Origin: Schizophyllum amplum | Taxonomy: Eukaryota; Basidiomycota; Agaricomycetes; Agaricales; Schizophyllaceae | Direction: 5' to 3' | NCBI GenBank assembly: GCA_007026445.1 | Contig: VDMD01000001.1 | Coordinates: 1 to 64,000 of the forward strand | Length of the DNA stretch: 64,000 nt | Shown: piece by piece, positions 10,099 to 22,400 of the stretch | How positions within the stretch are numbered: the first letter of the stretch is position 1 | Layout: each line of letters opens with the position of its first letter | Translations under genes and position numbers: made by a program | The notes under the pieces: model-generated | What the model was told of the DNA's origin: nothing | What the model saw: only the letters and a program-made list of their open reading frames with translations | The model's database searches: none

Positions 10099-13000
10099 AC
10101 TCACCGTGCTGTGGGGAGGAATTGTGTTCCCCCCTCTACGCCTTCTGCGTACAGTCGAGGCAAAGGCGCGGCGAAGGAGCATGGGGCGAGGCAGACGTAT
10201 CTCGAATAGGAGGAACGCCCCCACCTCGACCCACCTCGCTTTCGGCGAGCGTTCACGAGCGGGGCCGAGAGACCTCGTCCCTCCCTCCCTTCCACCTGCG
10301 TCGCTATTAGGCCAAGCGATACCGGGAAGCCATACCACGACGACATGGGCGGCTGGGTGGAGGCCCCTCCTCTCGTCGTCGTGATGCAATGAGTTGGGGA
10401 GGGGTGTGAAGTGATGTGCGGAAGGCAACGAGGGAGTGGGAGGGGGAGGGGGAGAGGGAGGAGTGAAGTAGGAGGACGCCGGTGGCCCACGATGGTAAAG
10501 GAAGGGGGGCGAGGTGGGAAGCTAGAGTACGTCGGGCACCGTTATGTAGTAACAGTACGCACCAATATAATATTGTTTTCCGAAATTCTTGACGAGTGGG
10601 CCTGTACGAAGAGAATACAAAGGCGAGGGGAGAGACGATGAGCTTGAGTGACAACGCGAAAGGAAAAAGAGGACACACCTGCTATTACTGTGAAGCTGAC
10701 GAACGTCGACGCGTAGTGAATCGGTGAAGTTAAGAACTCACGCGCAGCCAAAGTTGACGAACGCTGTGCTACACGTCGATTTCGGGCGCGTTAGCGACTT
10801 TGTGCGAGAGTAAGGCTCGCACTACGCCCTCAATCTACCTACTACAATGTACGGGTACACTACACCTATGTAAAAGCCATGTACTGCTCAGCCCTCGAAT
10901 AATTAAACAACTTGAGCACAAAGAAGTCGTCGAGGTGAAACGGCCGTCAGAGTGCTTAGCTGAGGTCACCACACACCTCAAACCCAGATGCGATGCGTTC
11001 TCGGGGAAGTAGGCAGTCAATACCGCAGGGATAAGAAACTCACTCTCACCTACGAGCGTTTTGGCAGAGCGCGGCGCTCCCGCCATGCAAAGGTCGTCGT
11101 CAATGACCTCCATGACGAGCACAGTGATCCGGCAGCACAGCTCTCACGACCACGGCTACGACAACTCCACTGATCATAAAGTCAACGCAAGTGGGAAGAG
11201 CGCACGCGTACTCACTTGCTAACTCGCAGCTCAAGACTGTGAGATCCCAAAGTCGACAATTACGGCTACGACAACTCCAATGATCAGCAAGTCCACACAA
11301 GTGACGAAATCAAAGCCCACTCACGTACTGACTCGTCTGGACGAGTGCGTGGACGGGCTCTGTTTCTCCAACCAAAGGCGGTGTCACACGAAATTGCCAC
11401 GTAGTGAACCGACGATCTCGCCGGACTACTCTCACGACCACGGCTACGCAACTCATTCTGTGAGCAGAGGAACACGCCAGTGAGCCGGACAGACTGACCT
11501 CATTTCACGCGAACAAGGCACAAGCTGACCGGTAGATCAACGGTCACGCCGGACGAGCGACCCATTGTTCCATTGTTTTCCCAAAAGGGAACAACAACAG
11601 ACCTCGCGACGACGAACGGACATCCGCGCCGGCCTGCCGCAGCTCCCAAAACAGCAGACTACAGTCTGTGAGCTTAGTCAGCACACACCACGTTCAGCGG
11701 CAGATCGGGGCACTCACGGGAACCATGTCGGCGGACAAGGCAGCGTGGGCGCTGCGCGCCCACACACGCATCAGTCAGTCCGTCGTATGCATCGAGCCAG
11801 CAGTCAAACGCTTACCATGATAAGCCCGAGGTGGCAGCGCGGCCTCACGGCACCGCGAGTTGTAGGTCCAGCGCAATTGTTGAACTTCGGCGCCGGAGGG
11901 CACGCGGCGGTCACGTGATCGTATGTTGAACTTCCCCGACGGCGTGCGCGGGGTGCCGTGGGCTTGCAGCATCGGCTCGGAGGGCTGGGATGGCGTATGT
12001 GGGGGTATTCAGTCGTGATCACAGCTCGACAAAGACCTTGGTCACCGAAAAACGAGGGTTCTGGCTACAACCCCGCCGGTGCAAGCCAAAGCGAGTGAGG
12101 TGAGGCCATCGATGTCGTGGGACATGGTGCCCAGGCCGAGTGGGATGGCACCTGCGAGTGTCGATGAGCATAGTATTACGTAATCCCGTTCAGGGACTCT
12201 ACTCACCACAGGTCATGGCGGCGGCGGCGCTTGCTGCCGCAGATGGCGAGGGCGGTCAGACTCGAGGTCGCGGAGCATGGCGAGATCTGATACACGACGA
12301 GCATTGAGAAAGACTGTCTGCGTCGTGTAAACGTACCCACTGTCGATACACGTGTAGTGTACGCTCCTGGGCGAGCCTTGCGGGGTACCGCACACGCTGG
12401 CGGCGGCGGGGCACGCCGCAGTGACGTGACTCTATGTTGAACTCCCGGAGAAGTCGAGTGAGGACGTGTACGCCACATGCGCTAGGCACCGTGAGCTTCA
12501 GACTAAGTATGGACAATAAGTAGCAGCTCACCGAGACGCACACCCACGTCCGCAGCATCGCGCCGCAAAGCGGCATCGGCGGGGTCGACTCAGCCGACCA
12601 GTGACCAGTCGTCGAGTCGCAAAGGCTCGCCGCGCGGGGTGGCACGTTATACTGCAGGTGTTGGTGGGTGACAGATTACGTAATCCAATATGCCTATGTA
12701 CTCACCGAAAAGCGTGGTAGCATGGCGGGCTTTGCTGCCACCGCTAACCGCGACGAGCGCGCTCCCGACGGCGGGTCAAGCGCTGCGCACGGTGTAAGTG
12801 GCTTACGTAATCCGACTAATATGTATCTCACCTGAGGTAACCTCGAGTCATGGCGGCTGCGCTGTCGCTCGCCATCTGCGACGGCGAGGCAGAACTCTGC
12901 CGAAGTCGGGAAGGACATCGTGGGCTTGAGCATGAAGCCGTGTTCTACGACGTACTCACCGTCACTACACGTGGAACGTGCTCTTGCCCCGGGAAGACTC

Positions 13001-13985
13001 GCCCGCGCCGCCGCGAAGCGGCGGCGCAGTGCCCAACTCTCGACGACCTGGGGGAGATGTCGCTCTTGACAGCGGCGGCCGGGTGAGTCCTCGTCGACGA
13101 CGAGGACAACGACGAAGAGGGCCGTGGTGGGCATGGACCGCGCGCTCTCTCTCTCTCTCTCGGCTGCGCGGCGCAGCGATGAGCACTGCACGGGCTGTCA
13201 GTTGATTACGTAAGCCACCATATATTGTGCTCACCGGGAGTCGTCCGCTCGCTGTCGCGGACATCGAGACCAGGGCGTTCGTCGTTGACGAGGGCGATGG
13301 CGAGCAGCAAGCGCGGTACATGCGGCGGCAGCCGCATGTCGTATCGTATTCGCCACTCCCTCATCGCGCCACGCGTGCCCGCCGTCAAGGCGGGACACGC
13401 GAGCGCGTCCGACGGCGCGACACGTGCGGCATCGCGCGGGCTGTCCGCGGCGGCGCGCCGCGTGCGTCGATGAGCTGGGAGCGCAACATGGAACGTGCAG
13501 CACATCTTGGATAGGCGATATCAGTGATGGCAGAAGTTGGTTCTAGTGACTGACCTCGGTCACTGATAGTGAACTCGCAGTCCAGTGAAGTCGCGGGTCA
13601 CTGAAGGAATGCGCGGGTCACTGGGTGAGCTCGCGGATCGCTAGCGGTGTACTCGGAGGTCACTATGGGCAAGCAAGGTCAGTATCAGTATGAGGGGAGC
13701 TTGTAGAAACGTACCTCGTAGTAGATTGTCGTGAAAGCGCCCTTTTGCAAAGGGTCACCGTCGCTGAAAGGCCCATAGAAAGCGAAGAGCGTGCGTTGTG
13801 AAGCCTGTTGGGACTAAATTACTGACATGGGAGGTATATGGAAGTGAAAATGCGCACCGGATAGTGAATGCCGCGAAGGCAACAGGCGGTGAAAGAAAGG
13901 ATCAGTAAGTACAGCAGAAAAGCGAAGTCCAGAAGACCAACTCACCTGCATTGTCAGTGCGAGCGTCACTGAATAAGAGCGCCAT
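10099..13985 (-). pseudogene. Decayed minus-strand multi-exon gene, U2 copy
   Basis: ATG at 13,985 (MALLFSDARTDNA), exon 1 13,946-13,985, then a GTGAGT donor. Most of exon 2 is deleted. Exon 3, after the acceptor CAACAG, is open and reads ASQRTLFAFYGPFSDG and onward to IYYE at a GTACGT donor, the most protein-like version of this exon in the array. Further donors with TTACGTAA-bearing introns follow down to the unit head. The protein family is not recognised. Confidence 0.4.
13580..13640. repeat. 20-bp VNTR, U2 (about 3 copies)
   Basis: Shortest version of the gggtcactgaagga repeat; U1 has about seven copies at the same place. Confidence 0.6.
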
Positions 13986-14184
13986 TGTGTAGTGAAGAGG
14001 TCTGGATAATGGTGGATGAAGTGATGTAGAGGCGAGGTAGACGCGGGTGCAGTGAAAGGAAAGGAAAGGAAGATCGGTGAAGTGAAAGGATTGATTGAAT
14101 GAAGGTAAGGCAGGAAAAGGAGCGAGGTAGAGCAAAATAAGGAAGGCGGAGGAGGATGCTAATCCCCGACTCCTACCCCCTCCC

Positions 14185-14272
14185 TATATACTCGCTACCC
14201 GTCGCACTCCACAAAGTCCAAGAAAAGCGCGAAAAAGCTTGGAGAAATTCGAATCGGCGGGCCCGCCATTGG
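14185..14272 (-). promoter_or_regulatory. Minus-strand promoter, U2: TATA (14,185) and CCAAT (14,268-14,272)
   Basis: Same CCAAT-TATA arrangement as in the other units, about 200 bp upstream of the ATG at 13,985. The spacing is ~13 bp shorter than in U1 because the string between the TATA box and ctacccgtcgc is partly deleted. Confidence 0.6.
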
Positions 14273-15002
14273 CTGACCGGCTGCGCAGCAGGCTTGGCGG
14301 TCACGTGGGTCTCCACAGCTCCACTCGGCAAGCAGGAATTTGGGGAGAAGACGTTCGAGAAGGGTCGGAAGGTCGGGAGGGCGGCAGGAGGACAGGGGGA
14401 GTGAGTAAGAGGGTTTATGGTATATTCGGGGGTCATAGGGATGTGCATATGTCGCAGTAGGTTTTCAAAATCTGGGCAAGTGCTCCTTGGACGTGCGACG
14501 AGGCGTGGACGGGCGATGGAGGTGAGTATGCGGCGGGAGGGCGGCGGGGAAAGGCAGGGAGGCGAGAGCGCGAGAAAAAGGGTTTTCTCCGCAGAGCATT
14601 AAAAAACGTGTTTCTCGTGTAGTTTGAGGTGCGGGAAACATGTTTATGAGGCTTCCAGAGACTTGTGTCGCGGTGGACAGGCGGGAGGAGGCGAGGGGAG
14701 GGGAAACGAACCGTGGGAACGGGATCGGGAATGCGCGAGCGCAAGTCCGCGGAGCCGTTGCCGTGTCTTCCCACGTCTCTCCGACCACCACCATCATGCC
14801 CTGTTTGTCGGCGGCGTCGCTGTGCACGTCGCCAGCGCTCGCCGCTGCTCTCGGCCCCGAAATTATTTTCTTTGCATTTTTCGCGTTCCGGCCGACACTA
14901 CCCATGGCACCGAGCTGCTTTCGACTGTTCACCATCCCGTCGCACGCCTTCGACCTCGCCGCGCACGCGCTCACCTGAAGTCCGCGCCCTACCAACACGT
15001 TG

Positions 15003-15060
15003 AGTCGCCTTCGACCTCGCCTCGAGTCGCCTTCGACCTCGCCTCGAGTCGCCCTCGCGT
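15003..15060. repeat. 22-bp minisatellite, U2
   Basis: Two to three clean 22-bp repeats (cctcgcctcgagtcgccttc type). Confidence 0.6.
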
Positions 15061-15998
15061 CGCCACTCTCGTCGTCGCCTTGGCCTTCAGTCAAATCACG
15101 GGCTTCGACCTCGACTGCAACCCCCTTGCCTTCAGTCAACTCCCTGGCCCCGACCGCTGATCTCCTTCCGACAGGCTCGCATCAAGTCACCGGCGTCGGA
15201 CCTCGCATCAAGTCACCGGTGTCCGACCTAGCTACAAGTTGGCGCCTCACCTCAAGCTGGCAGCCTCGACCCTCCGTCGAAGTGTTTGCCTTTGGTCGAG
15301 CACACCGCCTCGGATCGCCTCCGTGATGCCCTCACTGATCACCTTCCGACATGCTCGCCCGGAGCTTCCGCCTTTGACACCCTTGCAACAAGCTTCCACC
15401 TTTCATCAAGCTGTCATCCTCAGGCCGTCTATCACCCTCAACACAGACAAGGTACTCGCTCCGGATTCGCGACTCTCAACCCCCGGGTCCAACTGTTGAT
15501 TCCGTGTGCTCGCTGTTGGATTCCGACCTCCAACATCCCGGTATCTTACCCTCGACATCCGACTCCCGACTCCTGATCTCCTATTGCCGCATTCTGAATG
15601 ATTTCGACACCTCTCCTCCCATCACCTGCGACACGTAGGATCTGGCGAGTTGGCGGGTTCCGGGGCTGGTGTTGGGTGCAGCGGGGTTCTTGTTGTACAC
15701 ACGCAGTTGATGTATTAGCTGATGATTGATTTTCTGCTTTCTCCCATTGACTTGAGCTGTGCGTGCGTCGAGCGCGGCAGTCAGATCCCGATGCCTCGCA
15801 ACGGTTTAAGTCTCTGACTTGCAGCCAACCTCAGGTTGGAAGCTTTGAGCTTTGGAAAATTCCTCGTCCCATTCAGCAACCTCAGCTAGCTACAAGTAGA
15901 AGGGAGCTCACTACATAGTACAAGCAGTAGAGAGCTGTATGTACTGCTTGCCTGAAATCAAGAGAATCAGTTAGCCAAGGAGACTACCACCCACAGCA

Positions 15999-16115
15999 AT
16001 GGCCACCCCTGGTATCGGTATATAGAGTAGAAATGCAATGGTCACCCCCTTGTTCGGTATATAGAGTAGAAATACGATGGCCACCCCTTGTATCGGTATA
16101 TAGAGTAGAAATACG
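15999..16115. repeat. 39-bp VNTR, U2 (3 copies)
   Basis: Copies at 15,999-16,037, 16,038-16,076 and 16,077-16,115, each 39 bp and each containing tatatagag. The frame on the minus strand stays open through all three. Confidence 0.85.
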
Positions 16116-16211
16116 ACTAACTCACGAAGGCCCCGGGGGCTCTGACCGCCGCGATCAAGCCGGCACCACAGCACGAGGCAGGCCCTGAGCAGACCGAGTC
16201 TGAGGTCTAGA

Positions 16212-16338
16212 TCACGTGACAGCAAGCAGGGAAGGTCCAACGTCGAAGGGAACACAAAACTGGCAGCAGCAGAGCGAGCAGCCAGCGGCGAGTGTCGAAC
16301 GCGCTCAAGTTCAACTTGCCGTGACGTCACTACGTCAT
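16212..16338. promoter_or_regulatory. CACGTG and CRE palindromes upstream of SPT7 copy 2
   Basis: TCACGTGA (16,212-16,219) and TGACGTCA (16,322-16,329), at the same relative positions as in U1, U3 and U4. Downstream of the CRE, sequence similarity to the other units drops sharply until the SPT7 start. Confidence 0.55.
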
Positions 16339-16922
16339 GCGTTCGTCAGGTGACGTGCGCTCGTGCCGCCGGCCCAAAGGCGAGAGGCGAGCCGTCTACG
16401 TCGCCCTGACAGTGGGAGGCCGCACATGCTAATTGTGACCTGCCAATGCTTCATTACCGGACCCAACCTTCATGCGCTTCTGCCAGACAGTAAGCGCTAG
16501 GGCCTTGCGCTCCGCTCTTGTCCATTTTCGTCCACAATGGAGTCCCTGCCGGAATATCGGGCCACCAGGTCCGCAAGTGCAACAACACAAACAAACAACG
16601 CCTCTTGTCTTGAACCGTCGATGATCACCTTGCTTGCCAGATCTCTCGACGCCCATATTGACTCTTAAGGCTAACATAACTGGCACGCATAAGGGACGCA
16701 GCCAAAAGAGCAACGCTTTTGCATAACGAAAGTCTAGGAAGGACGACTCGACCAAGGCACGATTCGCCACCCTAGGCTCAGATTACGCTCCTTTACGCGT
16801 GCGCACGCGGACCCAGCACCCTTCTCAAACATCGTCACCGCTATATCTCTAACTGCTGCTCTACGGTTTGCAAGACAAGGCGGAAGACCGGCGTATTCGG
16901 AGCTCCCTAGCTGGCGCTCGCG

Positions 16923-18302
16923 ATGAATGTGCGTGGTCTCTGGGGAACACGTATATTCAACTCACGTAATTGACAGAACCTACTGCGGACACTACGAGAG
17001 AACCAGAAACAGAATGGCTACCACAATCCAGACCTCAAGCGATTGCTCGCCGAAGTCAAGGCGGAACGCGTGCGTGCTCGCGCTCCCTCTCGCACCTCAC
17101 CTTACACCCCCACAGAAGGCGCACGACACGAGCAAGCTTACAGAACCCTTTTACGAATCCCTCGAAGGGATGCTACACGAACTTCGAACGGTGACAATTG
17201 TACGTGCAAGGCAGCTCCATTGTTCTCGTTCTCATCCTATTGTTCTCAGGATAACCATGACGCCGAAGCGTTCCTCAAACCCGTCTCTAGGGCAGACGCT
17301 CCAGACTACCATGAAGGTGCGCGCTTCCTACCTTGTCCTCGCTCCGCTCACCCTCGCCCAGTCATCCAGGAGCCCATGGATCTCCAGACCATGCTCAGAA
17401 AGGTCCGCCAGCGATCGTACAAGTCGAAGCGCGAGTTCAAGGACGACCTCGACCGCATTTGGGACAACTGCTTCCAGTACAACGCTGCCGAGGTCCGTCA
17501 TCCACCCACGCACACCTTCCCCCTTCTCACCCGATACTCTCAGAACCACCCGCTGCGCAAGTGCGCCACACGCCTCAAGGCCAAGGCCGAGTGCCTGCTG
17601 CAGAACCTCACCGATCGCAAAGAGCGCTCAGATCCCGTCATACCCCCCGAACTCATCCCCCCCTCCAAGGCGAACGGCGTCAACGGCCACAGCCGCACCC
17701 CGTCCTCTCACGCCATCAAGATCCCCATCGCGCGCCGCAACACCCCGGGCGCTGGACCCGCGAAACGAGGAGGCAACCCCGACGACTTTCCCAACGAACT
17801 CGCCGTCCCGCGCACGACTGACGGAATGGCCGAGTTCAAACGCCTCGACGACCAGTTCGCGGCGCTCGACTCGGCGATCGAGGGCAAGCCGGGCTCCTCC
17901 TCAGCGATGGCGGAGCGACTGCGCGAGCTCGCGCGCGGTGCGATGCCGCTCTTTGCCCCTGGCACGAAGCGCAAGCTGGACGACGACGCGGACACGCCGC
18001 CCGCCAAGCGTCACAGCACCCAAGAGCAGCGCGAGCTCCACGACCTGTGGTGGCAAGCGAACCAGAAGTCGGACGTGCTCCTGGGTAACGGTCTCCCGCC
18101 CATCACGCACGCGTCCTCCGCCCCACCACGCAGGCCCAACGCGCCACCACGCGGGCCCAATGCGCCACCACGCAGGCCCAAGAAGCGGCGTCCCCCTCCT
18201 CACGCACCGCCGAATCCCAAATCCCTCCTCTCCATGATGAACAGCAACATTGAAACCGTGCGCAGGATGCGTACAGTGAACGCCAAGCTGTGCGTACAGT
18301 GA
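16923..18302 (+). pseudogene. SPT7: Truncated SPT7 copy 2: N-terminal region plus bromodomain
   Basis: Exons 16923-16928, 16977-17069, 17116-17199, 17250-17316, 17362-17492 and 17544-18302; joined, 379 residues. The bromodomain exon is base-for-base identical to the complete SPT7 by eye. Donors are intact, although the fifth is GTCCGT rather than GTGCGT. Intron 1 resembles that of the complete gene (U4), not U1/U3. The frame ends in a threefold 23-bp expansion (18,270-18,338). SPT7 similarity continues out of frame to about 18,504. Three proline-rich NAPPR-type repeats remain, against five or six elsewhere. Whether it is expressed is unknown; no inactivating change lies before the terminal stop. 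Confidence 0.85.
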
Positions 18303-18338
18303 GCGCCAAGCTGTGCGTATCGTGAACGCCAAGCTTAG
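18270..18338. repeat. 23-bp expansion (3 copies) that truncates SPT7 copy 2
   Basis: Two extra copies add 46 bp and shift the frame. The TGA at the end of the frame lies in the second copy. Confidence 0.9.
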
Positions 18339-18504
18339 CGCGCTGGATGGGGAGGGGGAGGCTCTGCCGCGGCTTCCGCCCGGGGTGGGGGAGGCTCTAC
18401 CGCCGCTTCCGCCTGGCGTTGAAGAGGCGCGCATGGCAGCGGCAGAGGCGCGCATGGCAGCGGCAGAGCGGCCCTGGCGGGTACCGACCCGTGGAGGTGG
18501 CCGG

Positions 18505-18998
18505 CGAGGAGGGAGGCGGCCGGCGAGGAGGGAGGCGGCATGACGTCGGGGGAGGGGAGGCGGCATGACGGCGACGAGGAGGCGCACATGATGGCGACGA
18601 GGGGGGAGGCGCGACGAGGGGGAGGGACGTGTGCGAGGGGGGAGGGGGGAGGGCAGGAGGGGCGGAAACGGGGAGGGGGGAGGGGGAGGGGAGGAGGCGC
18701 GACGAGGGGGGAGGCAGGACGGGGGAGGAGGAAGGACGAGGCGGAAGGAAGAGAGGACGGGGGAGGCGCGACGAGGGGAGGCAGAGACGGGGGGAAGGGA
18801 GAAGGGGAAGGAGGGATGCGCGGCGAGGAGGGGGAGGGATGCACGGCGAGGAGGGGGAGGGATGCACGGCGAGGAGGGCGAGGGATGCACGGCGAGGAGG
18901 GCGAGGGATGCACGGCGAGGAGGGCGAGGGATGCACGGCGAGGAGGGCGAGGGATGCACGGCCGAGGAGGGGAAGGGATGCACGGCGAGGCGAAGGAG
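18505..18998. repeat. Purine-rich G-tract after SPT7 copy 2
   Basis: Almost pure G/A on the plus strand. Its right half is a run of about seven 23-bp repeats (atgcacggcgaggagggcga core, about 18,837-18,985). Because 23 is not a multiple of three, the apparent coding frames rotate and are not genes. Confidence 0.8.
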
Positions 18999-19015
18999 TA
19001 CTAACGCACCTACAG
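18999..19015 (+). promoter_or_regulatory. Splice-like branch point and acceptor at the U2/U3 junction
   Basis: TACTAAC (18,999-19,005) and CTACAG (ending 19,015), identical in sequence and spacing to the U1/U2 junction. Confidence 0.5.
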
Positions 19016-19450
19016 CACATGTACCGTTGATGGGCTGGGAACGTACCGTCGACGCGCCCACTAGCGTCGTCGTCGACTCGTCCACCAGCGTCGTCGTCGA
19101 CGCGATGCCTGCACCGGCGTCAACGCGCAAGCCTGCACCGGCTTCAACGCGGTCGGGGGGCGACGAGGTAGGTGGAGCTTACCTTTGGTCATAGCGCTCA
19201 TGCTATCCGCAGCAGCGTGACGCGCCCGCCACCTCTTCCGGACGCGCGAAGGAGGGCGTCGTGAGCGCGGTCGAAAGACTGAGACTCACCTTCGTTCGCG
19301 TTTACAGCTACCGACACGCACCTCGACACGCCTCATCCCTCAAAGTCCGGCCCCTTCTCGCTATGTGCCGCCTCCCCCTTCTCGCTACGCGCCGCCTCCC
19401 TCCGCCCCCCGAGAAAATTAGCCTGGCTGACGAGAAGGGGAGGAGTTCAC

Positions 19451-22400
19451 ACTCACCGTGCCGTGGCGAGGAATCACGTTGTTCCCCCTGCGTTGCTCGA
19501 GGCGAAGGGAACGACCGCCGAGGAGGGGCGAGGCAGACGTATCTCGAATAGGAGGAACGCCCCCACCCGACCCACCTCGCTTTCGGCGAGCGTTCACGAG
19601 CGGGGCCGAGAGACCTCGTCCCTCCCTCCCTTCCACCTGCGTCGCTATTAGGCCAAGGCGCACCTACCACGACGAGTAGGGCGGCGGAGTGGAGAGCGCA
19701 CCCTCCCGTTGTCGTGTTGAGGCAGGGGGTGTGCAGCAATGTGCGGAAGGCAACGAGGGAGTGGGAGGGGGAGAGGGAGGGGGAGGAGTGAAGGAGGAGG
19801 ATGTCGGTGGCCGACGATGGAAGGCGGATGGGGAGCTAGAGTACGTCGAGCACCATAATGTAGTAACAGTAACGCACCAATATAATGTTGTTCTGCAAAA
19901 ATCTTGACGAGCGAGCCTGTACGAAGAGAATACAAAGGTGAGGGGAGAGACGATGAGCTTGAGTGACAACGCGAGAGAACTAGTACTACTCACCTGCTAT
20001 GTATTACGATTGAAGGAGGCGAGATAGCGAGGGGTAGGAACTCACGCGCAGCCATGATTCACGACCGCAGTACTACACGTCGATAAAGTTCGCGTGCGTT
20101 TCTGTGTTTGTGTGCGAGTAAAGCTCGCACCACGCCCTCAAATATATCTACTACATCTTGCGGGTATGTTACATATCTAAGAGCGATATGCTAACCAATC
20201 CGCGGAGAAGTATGAACTTGAGTACAAAGAAATTGTCGAGGTGAAATGTTGGTATGCGATTATGGAGAGTGCCTGACGTTCAGGCGAGGGCTGATGCGGA
20301 CGGTGCACACTTTGACACCAAACGCGATCCCTTCCCGCGGGCATTCTGCGAACGAGAAACTCACTCACCGTCAGTCATCGACGAGCGCTTTTACAAAACG
20401 CAACGATCCCGCTATCTTGATGAGGGCCGTCGTCAATAATCACCGTGACGAGCATGATCCGGCAGCACAGCTCTCACGACCACGGCTACGACAACTCCAT
20501 TGATCAGCAAGTTGATGCAAGTGGATAGGACGTACGTGTACTCACTTGCTTACTCGCAGCTCAAGACCGTGAGCTCCCAAAGTCGACAATTGCCGGCACG
20601 GTCCCGCGACTCTCGACGTATCGGGAACACTCTCACGACCAGGGCTACGACAACTCAACTGATCAGCAAATCTACACAAGTGACACGAAATTAAGCCCAC
20701 TCACATACTGATCCGTCCAGACGACTGCGTTGACGGGCCGCCGACTGGTCCACGTTAGTGAACCGACGATCTGGCCTCATTGCACGCGAACCAGGCGCAA
20801 GCTGACCGGTAAGTCAACGAGCGACCCATTGTTCCATTGTTTTTTCCAAAATGGAACAACAACAGACCTCGCGACGACAAACGGACATACGTGCCGGCCT
20901 GCTGCAACTCTCAAAACGGCAGACTACAGTCTGTGAGCTTAGTCAGCACACACCGCGTTCAGCGGCAGATCGGGGCAGTGACGGGCAACCATGTCGGGGG
21001 GAAAGGCAGCGTGGGCGCTGCGCCCCCACGCACGCGCGCAGTCGATCCACCATATGCGTCGAGCCAGCAGTCCAACGCTTACCATAATAAGCCCGAGGTG
21101 GCAGCGCGGCCGCATGGCACCGCGAGTTGTAGGTCCAGCGCAATTGTTGAACTTTGGCGGCGAAGGGCACGCCGCGGTGGTCACATGATCCCATGTTGAA
21201 CTTCCCCGACGGCGTGCGCGCCGTGCCGTGGGCTGCAGCGTCGGTTCGGAGGGCTGGGATGGCGTCTGTCGGGGTATTCAGTCGTGATCACAGCTCTAGA
21301 AAGACCTTGCTCACCGAAAAACGAGGGTTCTGGCTACAACAAAGCGAGTGAGGCCATCGATGTCGTGGGACATGGTGCCCAGGCCGGGTAGGATGGCACC
21401 TGCGAGTGTCGATGAGCATCGCATTACGTAATCCCGTTCAGGACTCTACTCACCACAGGTCATGGCGGCGGCGGCGCTTGCTGCCGCAGACGGCGAGGGC
21501 GGTCAGTCTCGAGGTCGCGGAGCATGGCGAGATCTGATACACGACGAGCATTGAGAAATACCGTCTGCGTCGTGTAAACGTACCCACTGTCGATACACGT
21601 GTAGTGTACACTCCTGGGCGAGCCTTGCGGGGTACCGCGCACGCTGGCGGCGGCGGCGGGGCAAGCCGCAGTCACGTGACTCGATGTTGAACTCCCGGAG
21701 AAGTCGAGTGAGGACGTGTACGCCACATGCGCTAGACTAGGGACGATGAGTAGCAGCTCACCAAGACGCACGCCCACGTCCGCAGCATCGCGCCGCAAAG
21801 CGGCATCGGCGGGGTCGACCCAGCCGACCAGTCGAGTCGCAAGGCCCCGCCGCGCGAGGTGGCACGCGTTGGTGGGTGACAGATTACGTAATCCAATATG
21901 CCTTTGTACTCACCGAAAAGCGTGGTAGCATGGCGGGCTTTGCTGCCACCGCTAACCGCGACGAGCGCGCTCCCGACGGCGGGTCAGCGCTGCGCACGGT
22001 GTAAGTTGCTTACGTAATCCAACGAATATGCGCCTCACCTGAGGTGACCCCGGGTCGTGGCGCGGCTGCGTCGTCGCCCGCCGTCTGCGACGGCGAGGCT
22101 GGACTCTGCCGAGGTTGAGAACATCGTGGAGCTGCCTTCCACAAACATACTCACCGTCACCTCGCCCCGGGAAGACTCGCCGCCCCGCCGCGAAGCGGCG
22201 GGCGCAGTGCCCAACTCTCGACGACGTAGGGGAGATGTCGCTCTTGACAGCGGCGGCCGGGTGAGTCCTCGTCGACGACGAGGACAACGACGAAGAGGGC
22301 CGTGGTGGGCATGGACCGCGCGCTCTCTCTCTCTCTCGGCTGCGCGGCGCAGCGATGAGCACTGCACGGGCTGTCAGTTGATTACGTAAGCCACCATATA

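Larger units (their letters stand above)
9773..19200. repeat. Segmental duplication unit U2
   Basis: Second unit, bounded by the shared string around gtcatagcgctca at 9,760-9,772 and 19,188-19,200. The head matches U1. The SPT7 first intron and the exon near 12,900 match U4 instead. A ~490-bp patch upstream of its SPT7 start (16,430-16,920) is far more diverged than in the other units. It holds the best-preserved third exon of the minus-strand gene. Confidence 0.9.
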
